Shown: in pieces, positions 25,761 through 34,374 of the stretch
How the letters are laid out: every line of letters begins with the position of its first letter
Numbering within the stretch: the stretch's first letter is position 1
Origin: Pseudarthrobacter sp. ATCC 49987
Lineage (GTDB): Bacteria; Actinomycetota; Actinomycetes; Actinomycetales; Micrococcaceae
Assembly: GCF_009928425.1 (NCBI RefSeq)
Contig: NZ_JAABNS010000003.1
Location: forward strand, 62,001 to 126,000
Length of the DNA: 64,000 bases
Direction: 5' to 3'
The notes under the pieces: generated by a model
Databases searched by the model: none
What the model was told of the DNA's origin: nothing
Seen by the model: only the letters and a program-made list of their open reading frames with translations
Made by a program: the position numbers and the translations under genes

Positions 25761-27203
25761 ATGTCTGAACCAACACCTGATTTTGATCTGGCCATCATCG
25801 GCTCCGGCGGCGGAGCGTTCGCGGCCGCGATCCGGGCGACCAACCTGGGCAAACGTGTCCTGATGATCGAGCGTTCCACCGTCGGCGGCACGTGCGTGAA
25901 CACCGGCTGTGTTCCCTCCAAAGCGCTCCTCGCGGCGGCCGAGGCCAGGCATGTTGCCCTGGACGCGTCCGGCCGGTTCCCCGGCATCAGCACCTCCGCT
26001 GGCGAAGTTGCCATGGCCGGGCTGATCGACGGGAAGCGCTCCCTGGTAGAGACGATGCGTTCGGACAAGTACGTGGACCTGATCGCTGACTACGGCTGGG
26101 AAATACGCCAGGGCGATGCCGTGTTGGCCGGAACGCCGGAGGATCCCGTCCTGGAAATCACCCGAGAGGACGGTGTCCGGGAATCCGTCAGGGCCGCGCA
26201 CTATCTGGTCGCCACCGGTTCCGCCCCGTGGGCGCCCCCCATCGAGGGTCTGGCGGACACGGAATACCTGACCTCCACCACCGCGATGGAACTCGAGGAG
26301 GTCCCCGACTCCCTGCTGGTCATCGGCGGCGGATACGTGGCCCTTGAACAGGCCCAGCTCTTCGCCCGCCTCGGGACCAAGGTCACCATGCTGGTCCGCT
26401 CCCGCCTGGCCTCCGCGGAGGAACCCGACGCTTCACGCACCCTGATGGGCGTCTTCGCCGACGAGGGCATCCGCGTCGTCCGCCGGGCAAAAGTGTCCTC
26501 CGTGCGCACGGACCCGGACACCGGCGGGATCATCGCTACCGCGGCCGTCTCCGGAGGGCAGGCGGAATTCCGTGCCGCCAGGGTGCTGGTCGCCACGGGA
26601 CGCCGGCCGGTCACGGAAGGACTGAACCTGGGCGCAGTCGGCGTCAAAACCGGGGAGGGCGGCGAGATCCTGGTCGACAACCAGCTGGCCAGCTCCAACG
26701 ACCGGATCTGGGCCGCCGGCGACGTGACCGGACACCGGGAATTCGTCTACGTCGCAGCCGCCCACGGCTCCCTGATGGTGGAGAACGCATTCAACAACGC
26801 GCGCCGCGAAGTCGACTACCGGCACCTGCCCCGGGTCGCCTTCACCAGCCCGACCCTGGCCGCGGTCGGGATGACCGACAAGCAAGCCAACGAGGCCGGC
26901 ATCCGGTGTGAATGCAGGGTCCTGCCTCTGGAGTACGTGCCCCGGGCCCTGGTGAACCGGGACACCCGCGGCTTCATCAAGATCGTCGCCGACGCCGACA
27001 CCGGACGGATCGCGGGAATCACCGCCGTCGCCAAGGATGCCGGGGACCTCGCTGCGGCCGGTGTTTATATCCTGGAAGCCGGGATGACAGTGGACCAGGT
27101 CGCGAACCTGTGGAGCCCCTACCTGACGATGGCCGAAGGCATCAAGATCGCAGCCCAGTCCTACACCACGGATGTCTCCAAACTCTCCTGCTGCGCCTCC
27201 TGA
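25761..27203 (+). CDS. merA: Mercuric reductase MerA
   Basis: Cytoplasmic FAD-dependent disulfide oxidoreductase reducing Hg(II) to volatile Hg(0) with NADPH; 480 aa. FAD-binding IIGSGGGAFAAAI lies at residues 12-24, the redox pair GGTCVNTGCVPSK has C45 and C50, the NADPH site is LLVIGGGYVALEQAQLF, and IWAAGDVTG is the second FAD motif. The C-terminal vicinal cysteines C477-C478 (KLSCCAS), which separate MerA from ordinary dehydrogenases, are present. There is no N-terminal NmerA/HMA domain, as in many short MerA proteins. ATG 25761 follows ggagg at 25751-25755. No merB, merT or merP was found nearby. Confidence 0.95.
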   Translation: MSEPTPDFDLAIIGSGGGAFAAAIRATNLGKRVLMIERSTVGGTCVNTGCVPSKALLAAAEARHVALDASGRFPGISTSAGEVAMAGLIDGKRSLVETMRSDKYVDLIADYGWEIRQGDAVLAGTPEDPVLEITREDGVRESVRAAHYLVATGSAPWAPPIEGLADTEYLTSTTAMELEEVPDSLLVIGGGYVALEQAQLFARLGTKVTMLVRSRLASAEEPDASRTLMGVFADEGIRVVRRAKVSSVRTDPDTGGIIATAAVSGGQAEFRAARVLVATGRRPVTEGLNLGAVGVKTGEGGEILVDNQLASSNDRIWAAGDVTGHREFVYVAAAHGSLMVENAFNNARREVDYRHLPRVAFTSPTLAAVGMTDKQANEAGIRCECRVLPLEYVPRALVNRDTRGFIKIVADADTGRIAGITAVAKDAGDLAAAGVYILEAGMTVDQVANLWSPYLTMAEGIKIAAQSYTTDVSKLSCCAS

Positions 27204-27679
27204 CCTTCCTGCCCCTCCACACGGATGAAGACCTCCATGAGCACGACTTCATCGACATCACCGACCGTCTGACCTCACAGGAAACCGGCATCGACCCCGC
27301 ACCCTCGCTGTCCCTGCTTGGACGAGCAGTGACGAATGGCTCCCACCGTTGAACCTCGTCTAGCCCCAAGCCGTCTGCATCAGCTCACGCCGTTAATGAT
27401 TCCCCGTTGGTAACCGTCGCTCGGACTGTTACTGGAGGGCTTTCCGGTAAATCGGAGGCCTAGTTTCCCCGGTGGTACTTCTCATGGTTCACAACGGACG
27501 CCCATCACGTCCGTACCGATCCATGAGCAAGAGCCGGCGAGTATGCGTGGATCGGAGAACTTCATCCGCAGGTAGACCTACATATCCGAGGAGGCTAGTG
27601 GCGAGAGCATCAGAAATATCCAGCAACGGGGAGATCATAGACACGAGTAATTGGGACCAAGGACCCGACAGCCCGTGCG
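27204..27679. other. Intergenic region after merA, no supported gene
   Basis: About 475 bp without recognisable coding content or mercury-transport genes. Confidence 0.4.
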
Positions 27680-28486
27680 TCAGCCAAGAGCTTGAGTGTG
27701 TGGCCCCCGAGTTAAGCCCCACGCGTAATGGACAAGCGGTGTGTACTTAAGGCTCAAATCCGTACTCTTTACGTTAACGTTAGCCAGGTTGTTGCCACAG
27801 CGAACGTTGATTGCGTCTCCTTTCCCGTTTAGCTTCACTTCCAGCCCGATCCCAACGAAGTGTTCTACTGCCCCGTCTCTGCCCCTCAAGGCTTTCTGCA
27901 GATCTCCCCTGTTTCCTAACAAGTCGTTAAAAATACGAAGAAGTGGGATGCCACCTTGGACCGTTGCAAGGAAATCTGCGGCGCAGCGGGCTAGCCTCGC
28001 TTCCGCAGCGATACCAGGGTCTGCCAGTGAACACATCCGCAAAGAGGCGTCGTGTATGGCACGGACGCAATTCATGGCAGGCAAATCAAGCATTTGATCA
28101 TCATCTAGTAGCGCCACGATTCCGCGGGAATATTCATCGGCCGCGGCCAGCAGCGAGGCCACCGTTCCCACCGACTCGGCAAATGCTGCCACCACCGTGT
28201 CGGGATGTTCATGCTGACGGGCCCACTCCTGATCACGCGACGCTGGTGAACCGGCAGGAGGACTAGCAAGAATGTCGAGCGCTTGCGTCGCGGCTGTCGC
28301 GACAGTTGCTCTTTGCTGCTCCAGGATGCGCTGAACTAGAAGACGCAGATCGGGGGCTTGGACTGACATTGAGTCAACATACCTCTGAATGTCGCTAGCG
28401 GCCTTGTGAGGGGAGTCAATAACAACCATTTCTGAAGTGCCAATCTCTACGCCGGCACTGCCGGGCAGCCGACCGTAGGCTGGCAC
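27680..28486 (-). CDS. Hypothetical protein, mostly alpha-helical
   Basis: A 268-aa frame beginning with a GTG codon at 28486; ATG 28429 (MVVIDSPHKAASDIQRYVDS) is an equally likely start. It is rich in alanine and leucine, predicted largely helical, and ends in a short strand-rich tail (EVKLNGKGDAINVRCGNN). AMNCVRAIHDASLRMCSLAD followed by EARLARCAADFL looks like a helical bundle. No domain was recognised. It is divergent from the HEPN-like gene at 28548 with only 61 bp between, so the two may share regulation. Codon use is less GC-biased than the plasmid core, consistent with accessory origin. Confidence 0.6.
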   Translation of the reverse strand: MPAYGRLPGSAGVEIGTSEMVVIDSPHKAASDIQRYVDSMSVQAPDLRLLVQRILEQQRATVATAATQALDILASPPAGSPASRDQEWARQHEHPDTVVAAFAESVGTVASLLAAADEYSRGIVALLDDDQMLDLPAMNCVRAIHDASLRMCSLADPGIAAEARLARCAADFLATVQGGIPLLRIFNDLLGNRGDLQKALRGRDGAVEHFVGIGLEVKLNGKGDAINVRCGNNLANVNVKSTDLSLKYTPLVHYAWGLTRGPHTQALG

Positions 28487-28547
28487 ACGAACAGAGGCCT
28501 AGGTAGGCTGGGCGGACTCAGGCAACAACGTATTCGGGTGGTCGCTA

Positions 28548-29570
28548 ATGACGCTGCGGTTCGCGGGATATTTGCATCTACCAATGCCCCTGCAGGTAAG
28601 CCCGGAGGTCTTGGGGCAATCGTACAACTGCCTTATCGAGGGGGCCTCGGTTACTATCACATTCCCGGTCCTTGCACCTGGAGGTGATATCGGCGCTCGA
28701 CTTGAGCCGCCCTACCCAAGCCAGCGTTGGGAGTACACGAGGTCCTGGGACCAAGACGGTGAGAGCCCTTGGGGAAGAGTGAGCATAAGCCTCGTTTCCC
28801 AGGATGGTAGCCGTGTCCGCATCCGCGCCGTCGGCGTCGCCGGTTTGGCCTTCCGGGCGGACTGTCCCAATTGGGGGCAGGACATGAAAACCGAAGAGGT
28901 CGGCGTACGCTTTGAGCAGCTTTTCGAGCTCTGGTACGGTCTCGCGCGACAGTGGTTCGAACTCTGGACGCCGCAAGACCTGGTTAGCCGCGAGCTGTCC
29001 CTCCATCCGGAAGGTCAGCTGTGGCTGGATGATGAAAATGGCGCAGTGCAGATGCTTACTGGATGGCATGGGCCGCTGGGCGCCGTCCAACTCCTCGGCG
29101 ACGACCAGGTGCTGACATCAGATGCCGTGGCGTCAGGTTTCGATCGCGCGAGTGCCGGCGAGGCACCTCCCCTCGAATGGTTGCTCTACATGAATGCGTC
29201 GCGCAACAAAGATCGTCGGCAGTCCGTTATTGAGGCTGCTTCCGCCGCTGAAGTGGCAGCACAAACGGCATTCGCTAAGAAATTAGGCAACGACATATCG
29301 GATGATGTGGTCCAGATGCTCATCACGCAGGCCAATGGCTTGGTCGGCCTTACCAGCGTGGTACGAGGATTTGGCTTAGAAGTCCCGAGCAAGAACGCCA
29401 TCCAGGAGAAACTCTCGAGGGTCAGGAATATGGCGGCGCATAGAGGGGCGACTCCCGAGGAGGAAGAATACCGGGCCGCTCTTGGCGTCGCGCGCGCCAT
29501 CATCAGCGCAACTTCTCCGATGCCCCTCCCAGCTGGGTCCTATGCGCGAGAAGTCCCAGGCGTCTCCTAA
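28548..29570 (+). CDS. Hypothetical protein with a C-terminal HEPN-like motif
   Basis: A 340-aa protein. Residues 1-215 are strand-rich with no recognised domain. Residues 220-325 are helical and contain RNMAAHRG (R293 to H298), the R-x4-H arrangement of HEPN ribonuclease-type domains, preceded by a helical KDRRQSVIEAASAAEVAAQT. HEPN proteins are frequent RNase toxins and abortive-infection effectors. The protein could also be a non-catalytic HEPN regulator. It is divergent from the hypothetical gene at 27680-28486. Confidence 0.6.
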   Translation: MTLRFAGYLHLPMPLQVSPEVLGQSYNCLIEGASVTITFPVLAPGGDIGARLEPPYPSQRWEYTRSWDQDGESPWGRVSISLVSQDGSRVRIRAVGVAGLAFRADCPNWGQDMKTEEVGVRFEQLFELWYGLARQWFELWTPQDLVSRELSLHPEGQLWLDDENGAVQMLTGWHGPLGAVQLLGDDQVLTSDAVASGFDRASAGEAPPLEWLLYMNASRNKDRRQSVIEAASAAEVAAQTAFAKKLGNDISDDVVQMLITQANGLVGLTSVVRGFGLEVPSKNAIQEKLSRVRNMAAHRGATPEEEEYRAALGVARAIISATSPMPLPAGSYAREVPGVS

Positions 29571-30116
29571 ACAACAGCTTCTGACCGCCGGCACCGGCTA
29601 GCACCGAGAAGGCGAGCGAGCATAGGGCGCGAATGAAGTCATTGGAACACCCCCCTGGCGGAGACGAAGGTCAATAATGACCCTTTGTGAATGTACTTGG
29701 TACCTGCCTTGTGGGGATGAGGAATAACCCGCTGTCGGCCCGTCACAACTCGTCCCCGCAATCATGCAGCCTCACCTGATGGTTCAGGGGTTTTTGACTA
29801 ATAGGGATGGGATCAAACTATCTATGCCAGGAGCACGTACAGTCTCGTCCATGAACGCGGAATTCTGGGTGGCTGTTGTGGCTGTTCTTATATCGGCTGT
29901 GGCTTTGGTTCGGGGAGAGCTCCATCAACGCCGCCGGCCGTCGCATGAGGCCCAACACCGGGCCGTTGACAAGATCACGGAGGCCCTGTGGCCCGTTCAC
30001 GTTCTGATCGAGCATGCTGACGTGCGAGTCCCATCAGCTGCTGAGATCAGCAAAGTCATGCGGGAGTTCGAATGGGAGTGCCAGTACTGGGAACCGATGC
30101 TGCCAACAGGCGCTAG

Positions 30117-31178
30117 CTGTACTCGGCCAGGACGTTGGTTACATGTTGAAAAGGGTGAAGACCTCTTAGGTTGGTGGTTACCACACACACCTAACGACTA
30201 AGAGGTCTTCATGGTCCACCGTAATGCCCGTCTGACTCCTGCCGGTAGAAGCATCCTTGTCCAGCGTCTTCTGGGCGGCCGTCCCGTGGCGCATGTGGCG
30301 AAGGAAATGGGTGTTTCCCGCGCATGCGCCCACCGGTGGCTCAAGCGCTATGTCGAACACGGCTGGGACGGGATGGAGGACCGGTCCTCACGCCCGCATT
30401 CGTGCCCGCACGCCACCCCCGAGGCGAAGATCGAGGACGTGCTCGCGGCTCGGGAGAAGCACCGCGAAGGCCCGGTCGAGCTGGCCGAACGCTGCAAGGT
30501 CCCGGCCCGCACGGTCTCTAGGATCATCGCCAGGGCCGGGCTGCCCCGGTTGTGGGAACTGGACCCGATCAGCGGCGAACGCATCCGGGCCGGCCGGGCC
30601 ACCGACCACCGTTACGAACGCGACACCGCCGGAGAGTTGCTGCATATCGACGTCAAGAAACTCGGCGGCATAGCGAACGGCGGCGGCTGGCGGGTCCATG
30701 GCCGCAGCGAAGCCGTCAGAGGCCGCGGCATCGGGTACGACTACGTCCACGTCGCCGTGGATGACCACTCCCGCCTGGCCTACGTTGAGGTCCTGCCCGA
30801 CGAGAAAGGGCCGACCTGCGCCCGGTTCCTGACCAACGCCGCGGCGTTCATGGCCGCGAACGGGGCACCGGTGCGCGAAGTCATGACCGACAACGCCCTG
30901 GCCTACATCCGGTCCGCGGACTTCGCTACGGCCATCGCGGATCTCGGCGCCAAACACCGGCGCACCAAACCGCGCAGCCCGTGGCAGAACGGCAAGGCCG
31001 AGCGGTTCAACCGCACTCTCCAGGAAGGCTGGGCCTATAAGAACGCCTATGACTCCAGCGACGACCGCACACAGGCCCTCACGGGCTGGCTAGACTTCTA
31101 CAACCACCGCCGCAACCACAGCGCCCTCGGAGGACGACCACCCATCAGCAGATGTAACCAACCTGCTGGCTGAGTACA
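30117..31178 (+). mobile_element. IS481-family insertion sequence
   Basis: A 1062-bp element. The left end tgtactcggccaggacgttg (30118 onwards) and the right end (to 31178), read as its complement tgtactcagccagcaggttg, form a roughly 27-bp imperfect inverted repeat. It is flanked by the 5-bp direct repeat gctag (30112-30116 and 31179-31183). It carries one transposase gene and appears intact. Confidence 0.9.
30211..31173 (+). CDS. IS481-family transposase
   Basis: A 320-aa DDE transposase. The N-terminal HTH reads LTPAGRSILVQRLLGGRPVA through MGVSRACAHRWLKRY. The catalytic core has LLHIDVKKLG (first Asp), VREVMTDNALAY (second Asp) and PWQNGKAERFNRTL (Glu). DFYNHRRNHSALGGRPP is the usual C-terminal motif. 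The stop lies within the right inverted repeat, typical of the family. The gene looks functional. Confidence 0.95.
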   Translation: MVHRNARLTPAGRSILVQRLLGGRPVAHVAKEMGVSRACAHRWLKRYVEHGWDGMEDRSSRPHSCPHATPEAKIEDVLAAREKHREGPVELAERCKVPARTVSRIIARAGLPRLWELDPISGERIRAGRATDHRYERDTAGELLHIDVKKLGGIANGGGWRVHGRSEAVRGRGIGYDYVHVAVDDHSRLAYVEVLPDEKGPTCARFLTNAAAFMAANGAPVREVMTDNALAYIRSADFATAIADLGAKHRRTKPRSPWQNGKAERFNRTLQEGWAYKNAYDSSDDRTQALTGWLDFYNHRRNHSALGGRPPISRCNQPAG

Positions 31179-31583
31179 GCTAGACACCTGCGCGTAAGTA
31201 TCCGTCAGGCGCTAGCGAATTGTTTCGGTTCCCCGGCGGCAATCGCTGTAGATCCAGCAGCTGACAGCGCACCCACGAAAACCTTTGACCGATATTGGTG
31301 GGGCCTCGCCTGTACTTATGTCGAACATGCCCAGAAGCGCTTAGGTGCCTGGAAGGTTCAAGAACGGCGCCGCCCCCTGGAGATTGCCTATTTCGCTAAT
31401 TGGCGCAAAGAGGGAGACGCGCTCCATAACCGAGACCACGCTGGGAAATTGAAATAGTGACCTCCCGCGCCTGACGGTTGTTCTGCCGTCTTGATGATGC
31501 TGGAAGTGAAATAGTGTAGAGGGCGAGGGCTGGCGTTGGCTGTGGGGGAGACGACAGCATGAACCACGAACGAAGGACCCCTA

Positions 31584-31913
31584 TTGGCCCGCAAAATCCA
31601 TGTCCAGCTGATCGATGATCTTTCCGGGGAGGATGCCCAGGAAACCATTCGGTTTTCCCTCGATGGCACCGACTACGAAATCGACCTCTCAGCAGATAAC
31701 GCCGCCGAGTTGCGCGGAACGTTGGAACGGTACGCCACGAAGGGCCGGCGTCTGCGCGGCCCGACCGGTCCCAAGACCGGCCGCGCCCCGTCGATGAGTA
31801 GAGACGAGACTCAGAAGATCCGCAAGTGGGCAACGGAGAATGGATACAACCCCAGCCCCCGTGGACGCATCAGCCAGGCCATCGAACGAGCCTATGACGC
31901 TGCCCAAGGATAG
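31584..31913 (+). CDS. lsr2: Lsr2-family nucleoid-associated xenogeneic silencer
   Basis: A 109-aa Lsr2 protein, an H-NS analogue that binds and silences AT-rich DNA. The N-terminal dimerisation domain is ARKIHVQLIDDLSGEDAQET through YEIDLSADNAAELR. The C-terminal DNA-binding domain is IRKWATENGYNPSPRGRISQ, with the PRGR AT-hook-like loop. It starts at TTG 31584 after aagga; the natural start matches the family's N-terminus. Plasmid copies of Lsr2 are thought to lessen the cost of incoming genes. It sits among AT-richer defence genes. Confidence 0.93.
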   Translation: MARKIHVQLIDDLSGEDAQETIRFSLDGTDYEIDLSADNAAELRGTLERYATKGRRLRGPTGPKTGRAPSMSRDETQKIRKWATENGYNPSPRGRISQAIERAYDAAQG

Positions 31914-32080
31914 AGCCCAACACTCAGGCGAAAGCGCTGTCCTGAAGTGAAATGGGGCGCTGTCGGAGACACGACGTAGGCCCGCTGTGATCGGCGTTCG
32001 GCTTCCCAGATGGCTCAAGCCAGGGGCGCTATGCCATGCCCTGACTACTGGGCAGTTCGTGATACGGTTTGTTCATCATG

Positions 32081-32119
32081 ATCAGCCCGCTCGCCTCACG
32101 GCTCGGGCTGATTTTCTTT
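32081..32119 (+). ncRNA. Strong hairpin with T tract before the Abi gene (terminator or structured RNA)
   Basis: atcagcccg (32081-32089) pairs perfectly with cgggctgat (32104-32112), followed by tttcttt. It lies 13-50 bp before the GTG start of the Abi-family gene. It could be a terminator of lsr2, an attenuator of the Abi gene, or a small RNA partner of the toxin. Confidence 0.45.
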
Positions 32120-32132
32120 AACCAGGGGATTC

Positions 32133-33125
32133 GTGGCTGAGTACACAAAGCAATGGCTGTCGGTCGAGGACCAGGTCAAAAAGCTTGCCTTGCGCGGCGT
32201 CAGCATTCCCGAGGACCGGAGCGGTGTACAACTGCTTTGCGCGGTTGGTTACTACCGACTTACCGGCTATCTCTACCCATTCCGTGAGTCGGAGCCGTAC
32301 GTGGACGATATCGGTCGTCCACGGGTACGGGTCCTCAACCACTATCGGGTCGGCACTTCCATGCGGGACGCCGCGGAACTCATCGACTTCGACCGTCGAC
32401 TGCGGATGCTCATCCTTGATGGAATCGAGAGGATTGAAATTTCGCTCCGCATGCAGATCGGGTATGTCTTGGGCAGACGTTCGGCCTTTTCCCATCTCGA
32501 ACCTGCCACGTTCGTAGGATCTTTCACGGATACACAAGTGGATCCGGCCACGGGAGGACCAGCGCCGAGCAAACACGAGCAATTGATCGCCCGGATGCGA
32601 GAGCGACAGAATGGATCCGACGAGGCCTTTGTGGCCCATTTCCGAGAGAAATACGACGACCAGATGCCGATTTGGGCGCTCACGGAGATCATGGAGCTGG
32701 GGCACCTCAGTCGCTTATACGTTGGACTGACGAACTCGATCGCCACGGAGATCGCCACCGCCTACGCGGTACCGTCGAAGCGAGTGATGAGTAGCTGGAT
32801 TGCGAGTCTGAACTATGTGAGAAACGTGGCTGCCCACCACGCCCGGATTTTTAACCGCAAACTTGTTACTGCGCCGAAACGGCCGAGTAAGGGGCAAGTT
32901 CCTCTCTTGGATCATCTAAGGGATGAAGAGTCGTCGAAGCAGGTGTTTGGTCTGTATAACGCCCTGGCCGTGATGGCATACATGCTTCGTGTGATCGATC
33001 CCAGCGGCGGCTGGACCGAACGCCTAGTCGAGCTCGTCGGCTCGTTCCCTCGAGCGGGGCATTTGACCAAGCATTCCATCGGAGTGCCTGATGACTGGAC
33101 AAGCCTGGAACTTTGGCAAGCCTAG
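32133..33125 (+). CDS. Abi-family (Abi_2, AbiD/AbiF-like) abortive infection protein
   Basis: A 330-aa protein starting at GTG 32133. The family signature is clear: YTKQWLSVEDQVKKLALRGV, LCAVGYYRLTGYLYPFRE, FDRRLRMLILDGIERIEISL and MPIWALTEIMELGHLSRLY. LNYVRNVAAHHARIFNR holds R230 and H235, a HEPN-type R-x4-H RNase motif. Such proteins abort phage infection, probably by RNA cleavage. It stands alone after a strong hairpin; no antitoxin protein gene adjoins it, so control by the upstream structure is worth considering. Confidence 0.9.
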   Translation: MAEYTKQWLSVEDQVKKLALRGVSIPEDRSGVQLLCAVGYYRLTGYLYPFRESEPYVDDIGRPRVRVLNHYRVGTSMRDAAELIDFDRRLRMLILDGIERIEISLRMQIGYVLGRRSAFSHLEPATFVGSFTDTQVDPATGGPAPSKHEQLIARMRERQNGSDEAFVAHFREKYDDQMPIWALTEIMELGHLSRLYVGLTNSIATEIATAYAVPSKRVMSSWIASLNYVRNVAAHHARIFNRKLVTAPKRPSKGQVPLLDHLRDEESSKQVFGLYNALAVMAYMLRVIDPSGGWTERLVELVGSFPRAGHLTKHSIGVPDDWTSLELWQA

Positions 33126-33458
33126 GCGCTGCCGGTACGGACCTGGGAGTGCCGGTTCCTCCGTGAAGAACTACGGTCGTTCCCGGATTTTTGGAGGCCT
33201 CCTTCCCGCAGACGCCGCGGCAGGTATTCCGTCCTCCGTACACGCCCGGACGTATGTCGCGGTGAACCGCTGCCAGGGAAAGCTGCGGCTGCCTCGGATG
33301 GCGTTTGCGGATCAGCCCGTCGATCACCCCTTCCACCGATGGCGTCAGCCGGCCGCCCCGAATCGGCCAGGGATCAGATGCGTGACCCTGCCGGTGCCGC
33401 GGCTGCAGCGGTCGATATCGGCGGTGTGGCACTGCCCCGCATCCTTGACACCACGTCA
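33126..33458. other. Region without a recognised gene
   Basis: Open frames here have no recognisable domain. The stretch may be a degraded transposon segment linked to the resolvase. Confidence 0.35.
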
Positions 33459-33584
33459 GTCTCATAAACGATCCATTACTGAGACAGCCGGGTCATTTTC
33501 CAGGAGTGTCAGAAGTGCCGGAGATCCCGCGGTTCGACACGGACCGTCGCTGTCTCAAAAACCGTCCAACAACCGGTAGTCTCA
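33459..33584. promoter_or_regulatory. Resolvase recombination (res-like) sites
   Basis: gtctca occurs at 33459-33464, 33552-33557 and 33579-33584, and inverted (tgagac) at 33480-33485. The first and the inverted copy make a 27-bp inverted-repeat site. The arrangement, 40-160 bp before a serine recombinase gene, is that of a multi-subsite res region. Confidence 0.45.
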
Positions 33585-33620
33585 CAACGGTAAATTGTTC
33601 GGGATTAAGAGAATTACGGG

Positions 33621-34175
33621 ATGGCCATGGCTGTAATCGGGTACGCGAGAGTTTCCACCACGGAACAAAACCTCGATCTGCAGCTCACCGCACTCCAAGC
33701 TGCCGGCGCAGTTCGGACCTTTGCCGACAATGGTGTCAGCGGATCCACGATGGAACGCCCTCAGCTGTCTAAAGCTCTTGACCGGCTGGAAACCGGCGAC
33801 GTACTCACCGTGTGGAAGCTGGACCGCCTGGGGCGCAACACCCGGCACGTCCTGGACATCATCGAGACTCTCCGGGAACGGGGAGCGGGGTTCCGCTCCC
33901 TGACCGAAGGCCTGGACACGACCGGGCCTATGGGCACGGCGATGCTGACGATCATGGCCGCATTCGCTCAGCTGGAGCGCGACACGATGATCGAACGCAC
34001 CAGGGCAGGACTCGCCGCGGCCGCGGCCAACAACCGCCACGGCGGAAGGCCCCGCAAAATAGACGACGCTGCCGCTGCCAGGGCCAAAGAACTCAAAGGC
34101 AAGGGCATCAGCGCCTCTGACATCGGCAGGATGTTCGGAGTCTCACGCGCCACGGTCTACCGATACCTTATATAG
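33621..34175 (+). CDS. Serine recombinase (resolvase/invertase family)
   Basis: A 184-aa resolvase. VIGYARVSTTEQNLDLQ holds the catalytic Ser12, KLDRLGRNTRHVLD the conserved arginines, and the long helix LTIMAAFAQLERDTMIERTR leads to a C-terminal HTH ISASDIGRMFGVSRATVYRY. This is the Tn3-resolvase/Hin size class. No Tn3 transposase gene is next to it, so it may serve plasmid dimer resolution or be a transposon remnant. res-like repeats lie immediately upstream. Confidence 0.93.
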   Translation: MAMAVIGYARVSTTEQNLDLQLTALQAAGAVRTFADNGVSGSTMERPQLSKALDRLETGDVLTVWKLDRLGRNTRHVLDIIETLRERGAGFRSLTEGLDTTGPMGTAMLTIMAAFAQLERDTMIERTRAGLAAAAANNRHGGRPRKIDDAAAARAKELKGKGISASDIGRMFGVSRATVYRYLI

Positions 34176-34374
34176 GCATATAGGCATCACGGACCGGGGC
34201 ACCGAGAACCCGGCGATGACATCCAAGCGGTTCGCCCGCTGTATGTTCCCGCCCGCCTTACCAAGCTTGTTTGGACATTAAGAACCGCTGGGGTCCTAAC
34301 CCAGGCAGGAGCACGTGCAGCCGCCAAGGCATTGAAAAGGCACACTTTGACGGACCTTAGTAAGCAGCTTCGAG

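Larger units (their letters stand above)
29764..31457 (+). pseudogene. Membrane-anchored hypothetical gene split by an IS481 insertion
   Basis: The 5' part (29764-30116; likely true start ATG 29851) encodes a transmembrane segment EFWVAVVAVLISAVALV and then HEAQHRAVDKITEALWPVHV and EFEWECQYWEPMLPTGA. Removing the IS and one copy of the gctag duplication continues the same frame: RHLRVSIRQALANCFGSPAA, TFDRYWWGLACTYVEHAQ, KVQERRRPLEIAYFANW, to a stop at 31455-31457. The exact reconstruction shows the insertion is recent. The product is a short membrane-anchored protein of unknown role, now inactivated. Confidence 0.8.
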
